Below, piece after piece: positions 34,238 through 43,600 of a stretch of DNA of 64,000 bases (positions are counted from its first letter, which is position 1; every line of letters starts with the position of its first letter). A model generated the notes under the pieces. It worked only from the letters and a program-made list of their open reading frames with translations. It was not told the origin of the DNA and did not search any database. Position numbers and translations under genes: made by a program. The DNA lies in NCBI RefSeq assembly GCF_022811845.1, contig NZ_CP064266.1, positions 2,542,001 to 2,606,000 on the forward strand, written 5' to 3'. Source of the DNA: Bacillus pseudomycoides. Its GTDB lineage: Bacteria > Bacillota > Bacilli > Bacillales > Bacillaceae_G.

Positions 34238-35827
34238 ATGTCGACGCAAACTTCACGGGTTACACTCGCTCTAGAAGTATTACCGGCGTATGGGGAAATT
34301 TTGACACCGGAAGCACTCAATTTTTTAAGAGAGTTGCATGAGAATTTTAACAGCCGCCGCATGAGCTTATTACAAAAACGAGTAGAGAAACAAAAGAGGA
34401 TTAATGCAGGAGAATTTCCAAGTTTTTTACCAGAAACAGCGCATATACGTGCTGGAGATTGGACAATTGCCCAGCTTCCGAAAGATTTAGAAGATCGGCG
34501 TGTAGAGATTACAGGTCCAGTAGATCGTAAGATGGTGATTAATGCTTTAAATTCAGGTGCACATCTTTTTATGGCAGATTTTGAAGATTCTAACTCACCG
34601 ACGTGGCATAATGCGATAGATGGCCAGATTAACTTAAGAGATGCGGTGGAGGGAACGATTTCATATAAGAATCCGAGTGGCAAGGAATACCGCTTGGGAG
34701 ATAAAACAGCTGTACTTATCGTTCGCCCGCGCGGTTGGCATTTAGAAGAAAAACATATGTTAGTTGATGGGGAAAAGATGTCAGGTAGTCTTGTTGACTT
34801 TGGTTTGTACTTTTTCCATAATGCGAAAACATTATTAGAAAAAGGAAGCGGGCCATATTTGTACTTACCGAAAATGGAAAGCTATTTGGAAGCGAGATTG
34901 TGGAATGATGTTTTTATTTTTGCTCAGAAATATATTGGGATTCCGAATGGGACGATTAAAGCAACTGTATTAATCGAAACCATCCATGCTTCTTTTGAAA
35001 TGGATGAAATTTTATATGAACTTCGTGATCATTCAGCCGGACTGAATTGCGGGCGCTGGGATTATATTTTTAGTTTCTTAAAAAGTTTTCGTAATCATAA
35101 TGAATTCTTGCTTCCAGATCGGGCGCAAGTTACGATGACAGCTCCGTTTATGCGCTCGTATTCTTTAAAAGTAATTCAAACGTGTCATCGCCGGAATGCA
35201 CCAGCAATTGGCGGAATGGCAGCGCAAATTCCGATTAAAAATAACCCGGAAGCAAATGAAGCTGCTTTTGAAAAAGTGCGTATGGATAAAGAGCGTGAGG
35301 CTTTAGACGGACATGATGGGACTTGGGTTGCCCACCCGGGACTTGTACCGGTTGCGATGGAAGTGTTCGATCACATTATGAAAACGCCGAATCAAATTTT
35401 TAGAAAACGTGAAGAGATTTATGTAACAGAAAAGGATTTGTTAGAAGTACCGATGGGAACGATTACAGAAGAAGGACTTCGTATGAATATTAGCGTTGGT
35501 ATTCAATATATTGCATCGTGGTTAAGTGGCCGCGGAGCAGCACCGATTTACAATTTGATGGAAGATGCAGCGACTGCAGAAATTTCACGAGCGCAAGTAT
35601 GGCAATGGATTCGTCATGAAGGCGGGAAGCTAAATGACGGTCGTAACATTACATTTGCTTTAGTGGAAGAATTCAAGGCAGAAGAGCTAGCGAAAATAGA
35701 ACGCGAGATTGGCAGGGAGCAATTCGAGAAAGGTAGATTTGTAGAAGCAACAAAGCTCTTTACTAATTTAATTCGTAATGATGAGTTTGAAACATTTTTA
35801 ACATTACCAGGTTATGAGATTTTATAA
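34238..35827 (+). CDS. aceB: Malate synthase A
   Basis: A 529-residue enzyme that condenses glyoxylate with acetyl-CoA to malate, the second step of the glyoxylate shunt. Length and the motifs ADFEDSNSPTW, KMESYLEARLWNDVF and LNCGRWDYIFSFLK with FMRSYSLKVIQTCHRR and GGMAAQIPIK are those of isoform A. ATG 34238 has AAAAGGAGATG upstream. A TATAAT at 34179-34184 and an inverted repeat CTGTT-N4-AACAG at 34204-34217 precede it. It is followed 21 bp later by aceA in one operon. Confidence 0.96.
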   Translation: MSTQTSRVTLALEVLPAYGEILTPEALNFLRELHENFNSRRMSLLQKRVEKQKRINAGEFPSFLPETAHIRAGDWTIAQLPKDLEDRRVEITGPVDRKMVINALNSGAHLFMADFEDSNSPTWHNAIDGQINLRDAVEGTISYKNPSGKEYRLGDKTAVLIVRPRGWHLEEKHMLVDGEKMSGSLVDFGLYFFHNAKTLLEKGSGPYLYLPKMESYLEARLWNDVFIFAQKYIGIPNGTIKATVLIETIHASFEMDEILYELRDHSAGLNCGRWDYIFSFLKSFRNHNEFLLPDRAQVTMTAPFMRSYSLKVIQTCHRRNAPAIGGMAAQIPIKNNPEANEAAFEKVRMDKEREALDGHDGTWVAHPGLVPVAMEVFDHIMKTPNQIFRKREEIYVTEKDLLEVPMGTITEEGLRMNISVGIQYIASWLSGRGAAPIYNLMEDAATAEISRAQVWQWIRHEGGKLNDGRNITFALVEEFKAEELAKIEREIGREQFEKGRFVEATKLFTNLIRNDEFETFLTLPGYEIL

Positions 35828-35848
35828 AAGGAAAAGGGGATGGAAGAG

Positions 35849-37126
35849 ATGACAAACGAAAGAGTACAAAAGTTACAAGAAAGCTGGGAGTTAGATGAGC
35901 GTTGGAAAGGGGTAACGCGTCCTTATTCTGCTGAGGATGTAATTCGCCTTCGCGGGTCAATTGATATTGAACATACGTTAGCACACAAGGGAGCAGAAAA
36001 ACTTTGGAAATCGCTTCATACAGAAGAGTATATTAATGCGCTTGGTGCATTAACAGGAAACCAAGCGATGCAACAAGTAAAAGCAGGATTAAAAGCAATT
36101 TATTTAAGCGGCTGGCAAGTGGCAGCGGATGCCAATTTATCTGGACACATGTATCCGGACCAAAGTTTATATCCAGCGAACAGTGTACCAGCTGTTGTAA
36201 AACGTATCAATCAAACGCTGCAACGTGCGGATCAAATTCAGCATATGGAAGGCAGCAGTGATACAGATTATTTCGTTCCGATTGTTGCCGATGCGGAAGC
36301 AGGATTTGGCGGGCAATTAAACGTGTTTGAATTAATGAAAGGTATGATTGAAGCAGGTGCATCAGGCGTGCACTTTGAAGACCAGTTATCTTCAGAGAAA
36401 AAATGCGGACATTTAGGCGGAAAAGTATTACTACCAACGCAAACAGCGGTACGTAATCTAATTTCTGCGCGCTTAGCTGCGGATGTAATGGGGACTCCAA
36501 CAATTATTGTAGCGAGAACAGATGCAGATGCTGCGGATTTAATTACGAGTGATATTGATCCAGTTGATCAAGAATTTATTACAGGAGAGAGAACGCCAGA
36601 AGGTTTCTACCGGACAAAGGCTGGGCTTGATCAAGCAATTGCGCGCGGTTTAGCATATGCGCCATATGCAGATCTTGTTTGGTGTGAAACATCTGAACCG
36701 AATTTAGAAGATGCGAAGCGTTTTGCGGAAGCAATTCATGCGGAATATCCAGGGAAATTATTAGCGTATAACTGTTCACCATCCTTTAACTGGAAACAAA
36801 AACTAGATGAAAAAACAATCGCAACTTTCCAAAAAGAAATTGCTTCGTACGGATACAAATTTCAATTCGTTACACTAGCAGGATTCCATGCGCTCAACTA
36901 CGGCATGTTTGAACTTGCGCGTGGTTATAAAGAACGCGGAATGGCAGCGTATTCTGAACTGCAACAAGCAGAATTTGCGGCAGAACAGTATGGCTATTCT
37001 GCAACGCGCCATCAACGCGAAGTTGGAACGGGTTACTTTGATGAAGTAGCGCAAGTAATCACAGGCGGAACATCTTCTACAATGGCCTTGAAAGGTTCTA
37101 CGGAAGAGGCGCAGTTTACGAAGTAA
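35849..37126 (+). CDS. aceA: Isocitrate lyase
   Basis: A 425-residue lyase that splits isocitrate into succinate and glyoxylate. The catalytic signature [17 protein letters not shown] is present, with [17 protein letters not shown] and the substrate-binding [13 protein letters not shown] chose ATG 35849: AAAGGGG lies 9 nt upstream, whereas it abuts the in-frame ATG at 35840. It forms an operon with aceB. The pair allows growth on acetate and fatty acids, which fits the acyl-CoA ligase elsewhere in the window. Confidence 0.96.
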   Translation: MTNERVQKLQESWELDERWKGVTRPYSAEDVIRLRGSIDIEHTLAHKGAEKLWKSLHTEEYINALGALTGNQAMQQVKAGLKAIYLSGWQVAADANLSGHMYPDQSLYPANSVPAVVKRINQTLQRADQIQHMEGSSDTDYFVPIVADAEAGFGGQLNVFELMKGMIEAGASGVHFEDQLSSEKKCGHLGGKVLLPTQTAVRNLISARLAADVMGTPTIIVARTDADAADLITSDIDPVDQEFITGERTPEGFYRTKAGLDQAIARGLAYAPYADLVWCETSEPNLEDAKRFAEAIHAEYPGKLLAYNCSPSFNWKQKLDEKTIATFQKEIASYGYKFQFVTLAGFHALNYGMFELARGYKERGMAAYSELQQAEFAAEQYGYSATRHQREVGTGYFDEVAQVITGGTSSTMALKGSTEEAQFTK

Positions 37127-37133
37127 GTGAGGG

Positions 37134-37166
37134 AGCGGGTGTCCTTTAAGGGCACCTGCTTTTATT
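37134..37166 (+). terminator. Terminator after aceA
   Basis: Imperfect 10-bp stem (about 37134-37143 with 37149-37160) followed by TTTTATTTT. Confidence 0.6.
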
Positions 37167-37241
37167 TTGGATGTATTTGATTGGTGAAAGTGTTCTAGTA
37201 ACGCCGGTACCAAAAATTAGAAAAAATATTTCCGAAAAATA

Positions 37242-37271
37242 TTGTACATTCTATTTTAAGTATGCTATGAT
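37242..37271 (+). promoter_or_regulatory. Promoter of the cold-shock gene
   Basis: TTGTAC (37242-37247) and TATGAT (37266-37271) with an 18-bp spacer. Transcription from here gives a 5' leader of about 160 nt before the csp start codon. Confidence 0.65.
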
Positions 37272-37301
37272 TATCTCAGTTGAATAACTAAATCAAGCAA
37301 T

Positions 37302-37381
37302 CCATATATTATCAAGTGCTGAAAACGAACGAGAAAAAGTATGTGAGAACTGTTTTATGTTTCGTATTTGATAATGTGTGG
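37302..37381 (+). other. Structured 5' leader of the cold-shock mRNA
   Basis: CCATATATTATCAA (37302-37315) can pair with TTGATAATGTGTGG (37368-37381) over 14 bp, two of them G-U. An inner ACGAA/TTCGT pairing (37325-37329 with 37361-37365) extends it. Long leaders that refold with temperature are known for cspA-type genes; the role here is inferred. Confidence 0.6.
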
Positions 37382-37439
37382 ATTCTTTTTTTACGTATGA
37401 AAACTAAAAAAATTTCTATTTTCTTAGGAGGAAATAATT

Positions 37440-37643
37440 ATGACAGTAACAGGACAAGTAAAATGGTTTAACAATGAAAAAGGTTTCGGTTTCATCGAAG
37501 TTCCAGGCGGAAACGACGTATTCGTTCACTTCTCTGCAATCACAACTGAAGGTTTCAAATCTTTAGAAGAAGGCGAAAAAGTTAGCTTCGAAATCGAAGA
37601 TGGCAACCGCGGACCTCAAGCTAAAAACGTTGTAAAACTATAA
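37440..37643 (+). CDS. Cold-shock protein (CspA family)
   Basis: A 67-residue single-domain cold-shock protein. RNP1 (KGFGFIE) and RNP2 (VFVHFSAI) are intact, with the usual start [18 protein letters not shown]. It binds single-stranded RNA and acts as an RNA chaperone in the cytosol. The strong TAGGAGGAAA ribosome binding site and long structured leader are typical. Bacillus cereus strains carry several csp paralogues and I cannot tell which one this is. Confidence 0.95.
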   Translation: MTVTGQVKWFNNEKGFGFIEVPGGNDVFVHFSAITTEGFKSLEEGEKVSFEIEDGNRGPQAKNVVKL

Positions 37644-37657
37644 TTTTATAGTACGTG

Positions 37658-37692
37658 AAAAAAAGGATGGCTTATGCCATCCTTTTTTTTTC
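37658..37692 (+). terminator. Terminator after the cold-shock gene
   Basis: 14-bp stem (37658-37671 with 37676-37689), 4-nt loop, long T-run. Confidence 0.92.
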
Positions 37693-37791
37693 GACATTCT
37701 GATATAAAAGGAACCACATGATTCCTTTTATAATTTTTTGTTAACCTGTACAGGGTTTTGTGTACTGAATAAGGAATCGTTCAATAATACT

Positions 37792-38403
37792 ATGAAAGTG
37801 GTGGGGAAATTGCCTCCGTACTTTTCTGTAGAATTTTCATTTGACAGTAAAGAGATATATCCGAATTTTGTAAATGATATATATGGTGTGTTTTTTAATA
37901 ATCATTTTACATTTAAACATTCATACGATAAAGACAATTGTAGTATTGATCAAATAATAAATTGGAATCAAAGTAATCTAGAAAAAGAGGTAACAAATGC
38001 ATTTACGCTCTTAACCGAAGTACCTTATTATAAACAAATCATTTTAGAAAATGAATGGTATCGGGAGGTGAGATTATTTTGGATGTATTTGAGAAGTGAA
38101 ATTCGTTTGATTTTAATTACACCAGAGAATGAAGTACTAGATAATAACGAAAGGTTTATTCCGAGTAAAATAGCACCATTTTTACATATCTCAAAAAAAG
38201 TATGGGAATTAACAAATGTGTCTGCGATTCAAACCAGTCTAGAATGTGATGGAGGTACGACAATGCTATATAAACTCCAAAATAGACAAGAACAGCTATG
38301 GGTTCGTGCGTTTGCGATTGTAAATGAAAGTATGATAGATGTACCACATAATTATGATATGTATAAAATTGAAAGAAATGGTGTGGTATTAGTAAACAAA
38401 TAG
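37792..38403 (+). CDS. Hypothetical protein
   Basis: About 203 residues, soluble, acidic and aromatic-rich, with no signal peptide or membrane segment. Sequence blocks such as NDIYGVFFNNHFTFKH, WYREVRLFWMYLRSEIRL and SLECDGGTTMLYKLQNRQ match nothing I can name. The open frame reaches TTG 37738, but the first 18 codons look non-coding. ATG 37792 is the first methionine, with only a distant AAGGA, so the start is uncertain. A bcr1-like repeat follows directly. Confidence 0.6.
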   Translation: MKVVGKLPPYFSVEFSFDSKEIYPNFVNDIYGVFFNNHFTFKHSYDKDNCSIDQIINWNQSNLEKEVTNAFTLLTEVPYYKQIILENEWYREVRLFWMYLRSEIRLILITPENEVLDNNERFIPSKIAPFLHISKKVWELTNVSAIQTSLECDGGTTMLYKLQNRQEQLWVRAFAIVNESMIDVPHNYDMYKIERNGVVLVNK

Positions 38404-38410
38404 TGAAATG

Positions 38411-38513
38411 ATTTATCCCGCTATTCGCGGGCAGTAAGCTCTCACCTTAAGATTCAGAGAGAAATGATAAAGACGGATGGAAGATGAATTGCCCGTAAAA
38501 GCCTTCACTTTAT
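38411..38513 (+). repeat. bcr1-like repeat, shortened
   Basis: Starts ATTTATCCCGCTATTCGCGG and ends with CCTTCACTTTAT. The central section (CTCACC...AGAGAGAAATGATAAAGACGG-type) is present but the hairpin before the 3' end is deleted compared with the copy at 48491. It lies between the hypothetical gene and comK; the remaining gap to 38781 is AT-rich promoter-type DNA. Confidence 0.7.
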
Positions 38514-38780
38514 GTACATTAAATAACCCACCTCTTTTGTTACAAATATTTCAAAAAAGAAAAAAACTATTTTTTTATAACTATATATCTTTTTTATGGT
38601 AGAGAAATATGGAGATTTTATATAGATATTTGTATGAAGTAATATTATGAAATTTTAAAGTTTTATAAAGAAATGTAAAATATTTGAAAATATAATCGGT
38701 TTTGGTTTTTTAAATGGTACAATTATCCATGCAGCTGCTACTATGAATTGTAAGAAAAATAATGAAGGAGCGAGTGTAGG

Positions 38781-39368
38781 ATGGGTGAACAAGTAGAACG
38801 TTATGTCGAAAATTATGTCGTAAACAAGAAAACTATGGCCTTACTTCCGGTTATTTTAGGTGAAAAGCGTATTGTAACACGAGTGGTTGAAGTAGAAGAC
38901 TCTTTTTTTATGTATCAAAAACCTCTTGATATTGTAGAACAAAGTTGTCGCAAGCACGGATCTAGTTTTTTAGGTAGAAAAGACGGCACAAAAGAGTTGA
39001 CGCGTATCACGCACAAAGCACCCATTGCGATTAGCCCAACAGATCAGCTTTACTTTTTTCCTACGTATTCTTATTCTAGAAAGGAATGTGCGTGGTTGTC
39101 GCACTTTCATATTGCAAACAATAAAGAACTAGCAGATGGGAACTTAATTATTCGATTCATTAATGGTCTTGCGGTGAAATTAGAAATATCAAAGAGCAGT
39201 TTCGAGAATCAGCAAAATCGCACTGCAAAGCTGCGGACAGAATATGAAGATCGTAAAAATAAACAAGGAAGAATTCATTTTAAGCAAGTCGATAAAGAAG
39301 ATGAATCTACACTCAAGCCTGCATATGAAAAAGCGTATCTTGTGAAAGAAGAAGACGAAAAGGAATGA
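38781..39368 (+). CDS. comK: Competence transcription factor ComK
   Basis: A 195-residue regulator with the ComK core: FYVN-like FMYQKPLDIVEQSCRKHG, SSFLGRKDGTKELTRITHK, YFFPTYSYSRKECAWLSH and SFENQQNRTAKLRTEYEDR. ComK switches on DNA-uptake and recombination genes in B. subtilis, including addAB, which lies 11 kb downstream here. The C-terminus is charged and ends KEEDEKE, unlike the B. subtilis tail that MecA-ClpCP recognises. ATG 38781 has AAGGAGCGAG upstream. B. cereus strains carry two comK genes; this one resembles the longer form. Confidence 0.9.
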   Translation: MGEQVERYVENYVVNKKTMALLPVILGEKRIVTRVVEVEDSFFMYQKPLDIVEQSCRKHGSSFLGRKDGTKELTRITHKAPIAISPTDQLYFFPTYSYSRKECAWLSHFHIANNKELADGNLIIRFINGLAVKLEISKSSFENQQNRTAKLRTEYEDRKNKQGRIHFKQVDKEDESTLKPAYEKAYLVKEEDEKE

Positions 39369-39415
39369 TAATTGATAGGTGGAAGGGATGGGACAACCAT
39401 CCCTGGTCATGAAGT

Positions 39416-39463
39416 TAACAAAAATAAACCAGATGTTTTTCAGCATCTGGTTTATTTTTGTTA
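39416..39463. terminator. Strong terminator after comK
   Basis: 20-bp perfect stem (39416-39435 with 39444-39463) and an 8-nt loop; T-rich on the exit side of both strands. A smaller hairpin (39384-39404) lies just before it. Confidence 0.85.
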
Positions 39464-39586
39464 GATATGGGTATGAGAAGTAAAATGTTGATTCAAACCA
39501 TCAGAAGAAAGGGAAACACCAGTTGTCTCAATCCGCTTATGAGCCACTTCAAGCGTTTCAGTAAGTGAGGGTTCTTCTTTTTTAAT
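39461..39586 (-). pseudogene. Transposase scrap (IS4-family-like)
   Basis: Minus-strand frame of 41 codons ending at TAA 39463-39461 reads KKEEPSLTETLEVAHKRIE and TTGVSLSSDGLNQHFT. The pattern of a Leu/Thr run, then R-I-E-x-x-T-G-V, then DGLNQ-R/H-F, is that of the N-terminal part of IS231/IS4-type transposases. No start codon or other domain survives. It marks an old insertion next to comK. Confidence 0.5.
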
Positions 39587-39599
39587 GTTTTATGCTTAA

Positions 39600-40230
39600 T
39601 GAGATAATTACTGTAAGAGCTATTTTTTAAACTACTCACCACTTAACGGACTGTTTGAGGTAGGAGATGAAATTCAGATTTTAGTTGAATATGAAATATA
39701 TCAAGTATATTATCTTTTTCTTCTTTACTATTTTCTGTATATCTTAATGTTTAAATATTTTTTTTGTTAAAATAGCCTTTTTGTATTACATATTAATTAA
39801 CGATAAGTGGTGTTATATTAACTCTTAAAAAATGTCGAATTTATCAGAGAATTGTATTTTTTTGTCTTGTTATACCTTATGTTTAGTGTTAAACTCATAA
39901 TCACAAAGAGAGAGTAGTTGCAAATATTCTCCTTCAAAACAAAAAAGACTGAAAATTCAGTTTTTTGTTTTCATCCGATTGACGTATGTGTTTACTACTC
40001 TTTCTTTTATATATATTAAGCATTAAAAATTGATATTTCGGTACAGATAGGAGGGACTATAAAATAGGAGGGCTATCCCCAAATTGGTATTTATCCATGT
40101 TGGAACAACTGTTAGGTTTCTTTAATTACAAAATCGGTTACAAAAGTTACAAAAACTATTTTTATTGTTGAAATAGTCCTAATATTACGGGTGAGAGCAT
40201 GAAAAAATGCCTTTAAGAGGGAGGTGAAGG
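39600..40230. other. Gene-free AT-rich gap
   Basis: No open frame or promoter I can support. It contains one hairpin with bulge at 39936-39974 (arms rich in A and T), which could be a relic terminator. Confidence 0.4.
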
Positions 40231-40320
40231 GTTCTGGTAAATAAAATTGTGAATCATTAAAAAGGTGCTATCAAACTTGGACATAATGATGTTATGAATC
40301 TAATAATAACGGAAAGTAGT
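40231..40320 (+). mobile_element. IS6-family left-end remnant
   Basis: Carries GTTCTGGT and then GCTATCAAACTTGGACAT, matching the left end of the IS6-family remnant at 45895-45930 (GTTCTGGTGCAAG, CTATCAAACTTGGACAT). IS6-family terminal repeats usually read GGTTCTG-T/G-TGCAA. No transposase follows. From 40321 to 40683 I see only AT-rich DNA ahead of the adhesin gene. Confidence 0.55.
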
Positions 40321-40683
40321 ATGAATAAACCAATAGCACTTAAATGAAAACATTATTAACCAGAAATTTATGCTCACAATAAGATGGCATATATGATACA
40401 ATTTAAGATTTTGAGATTTGATAGGAATGGTGAGAGAATATAATTTTCCTAGTTGTAATACTATCATGATATGTTAGGAATGTAAATATTAAAATTAATA
40501 GATTTAGTGTTACATTAGAAAAAATGAAGATGTATGGAGAGTAGAAGAATCATTTATAGAGATCTATTTTCAAGCTTTTAAGCTTATAACAGTCGAAAGA
40601 GAAAAATACCATCAGCCTATTAAGTCATTGTCATAGCATATTCATATTAGAAGCCATCTAAATATAATTGATAGGAGAATGAC

Positions 40684-43600
40684 ATGGTAAAAAGAGTAAC
40701 TTCGATTTTTTCAATTCTAATGCTTTTTATAGTTACAATAGGCCAAAGTTGGATGCCTATAATAGCAAATGCACAAGAGTTAAATACAACAGGATTTGTG
40801 GATAGTTTTACGATTGATAAAACAAAACTAAAGTACGGGGAACAGGCTAAAATAAATGTAACTTTTAGTGATAAATCTGGAAATAAGATGAAGTCTGGAG
40901 ACACACTAAAATTAACGCTACCCCCAGAATTAAAAGGATTCAAGGCAACGATTCCATTAAATGATGAGCAAGGTAAGAATTTTGGTACTTGTCAAGTAAA
41001 TGCAGGTAATGTGGTATGTACATTTAATGATATGGTTGAGAAACTCCACAATATTAAAGGGCATTTTAATTTTACAGTTCAAGCCACTAATGTAGGAACG
41101 GATCAAACGAAAGATGTTGAAACAAATTTAGGCACAACTTTAGATAAGCAAACTGTAACGATTACCGGTCCAACCAGTGGTGGTGGTACAGGCTCTAAAC
41201 CGTTTTTCTACAAAACTGGTGATATTCAACCAGATAACCCGGATGAAGTGCGTTGGTTCTTGAATATAAACTTAAACAAAGAATATTTAAGTAGAGATAT
41301 TGTTGTGTCTGACAGTTTGCAGGAAGGTCAAACACTTAATAAAGATAGTTTTAGGATAACAGTTAATGACAGAGAATCTTTATCAATTAAACAATTTGAA
41401 GATCAACGTTATGGATATGTTCAGTTTAATGACGATGGTCATTCATTTAAAGTCGTGATTAATTGGAATATGGGAAGTGCTAGGTCTTTTACCGTTTTTT
41501 ATACAAGTACTATAACGGAAAGCGGAAAGAGCCAAGAATCTTTTAAGAATGATTATAAGATTGATTATCAAATTCTATACAAACAACCGGTTTCTGAGTC
41601 GGGTAGTGCCACAGTCAAAAATATAACATCTGGCGGTGGTGCTCAAGGTGATTTACCTCCTAAAGGAACATTAAGAATTGTTAAGCATCTTGGAACGGAT
41701 GAAGACAAAGTAATACCGGATGTTTCATTTAAGTTGTACAAAGAGTCAGGTGAACAATTTGGAGATGTATATGTAACGGATGAAAAAGGGATAATTGAAA
41801 TTCCTAATTTACAACCAGGTAAATATTATGTACAAGAGGTTTCAGCTCCAGAGTATATTGATTTCAATCCTCAGGAAAGAGTAAATTTTGAAGTTAAATC
41901 AGGTGCTGTAAATGGAGTTAAGTTGTCGATTTCGAATAAAGTGAAAACTACATTCATTACAGGAACAAAAACATGGAAAGGCGATAATGCGAAAGATCGT
42001 CCGGAAACAATCAAAGTAGACTTAATACAAGATAGTCAGGTCATCGCAACGCAAGAAGTAAGCGAAGCAACCGGCTGGAAGTATGAATTTAAAGATTTAG
42101 TGGCATACAATGCAGATGGCAAAGCATATAAGTATGAAATAAAAGAACAACCAGTAGATGGATATCAAACAGAAGTCAAAGGTTATGACATTATAAATAC
42201 AAAAGTGGTACCAATAACAACAGTAGAAGGAACAAAAACATGGAAAGACGATAATGCGAAAGATCGTCCGAAAATGATCAAAGTAGACTTATTCCAAAAT
42301 GGAAAATGGATTGATACGAAAGAAGTAAGTGAAGCAAGCGGCTGGAAATATACATTTAAAGATTTAGCAGCCTACGATGCAGACGGCGCTGCATACAAGT
42401 ATGAAGTGAAAGAACAACCAGTAGATGGATATCAAACAGAAGTCAAAGGTTATGACATCACAAATACAAAGGTAGGTCAAACAACAGTAGAAGGAACAAA
42501 AACATGGAAAGACGATAATGCGAAAGATCGTCCGAAAATGATCAAAGTAGACTTATTCCAAAATGGAAAATGGATTGATACGAAAGAAGTAAGTGAAGCA
42601 AGCGGCTGGAAATATACATTTAAAGATTTAGCAGCCTACGATGCAGACGGCGCTGCATACAAGTATGAAGTGAAAGAACAACCAGTAGATGGATATCAAA
42701 CAGAAGTCAAAGGTTATGACATCACAAATACAAAGGTAGGTCAAACAACAGTAGAAGGAACGAAGACGTGGAAAGACGATAATGCGAAAGATCGTCCGAA
42801 AACAATCAAAGTAGACTTACTACAAAATGGCCAAGTCATTGCGACAAAAGAAGTAAGTGAAGCAACAGGGTGGAAATATACATTTAAAGATTTAGCAGCC
42901 TACGATGCGAATGGCGCTGCATACAAGTATGAAGTGAAAGAACAACCGGTAGATGGATATCAAACAGAAGTCAAAGGTTATGACATCACGAATACAAAGG
43001 TTGGCCAAACAACAGTAGAAGGAACAAAAACATGGAAAGACGATAATGCGAAAGATCGTCCGAAAATGATCAAAGTAGACTTATTCCAAAATGGAAAATG
43101 GATTGATACGAAAGAAGTAAGTGAAGCAAGCGGCTGGAAATATACATTTAAAGATTTAGCAGCCTACGATGCAGACGGCGCTGCATACAAGTATGAAGTG
43201 AAAGAACAACCAGTAGATGGATATCAAACAGAAGTCAAAGGTTATGACATCACAAATACAAAGGTAGGTCAAACAACAGTAGAAGGAACGAAGACGTGGA
43301 AAGACGATAATGCGAAAGATCGTCCGAAAACAATCAAAGTAGACTTACTACAAAATGGCCAAGTCATTGCGACAAAAGAAGTAAGTGAAGCAACAGGGTG
43401 GAAATATACATTTAAAGATTTAGCAGCCTACGATGCGAATGGCGCTGCATACAAGTATGAAGTGAAAGAACAACCGGTAGATGGATATCAAACAGAAGTC
43501 AAAGGTTATGACATCACGAATACAAAGGTTGGCCAAACAACAGTAGAAGGAACAAAAACATGGAAAGACGATAATGCGAAAGATCGTCCGAAAATGATCA

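Noticed and set aside
38562..38574. Possible ComK box (AAAA-N5-TTTT) upstream of comK
   Set aside because: Only one half of the usual pair was found in very AT-rich DNA, so it is not above chance.
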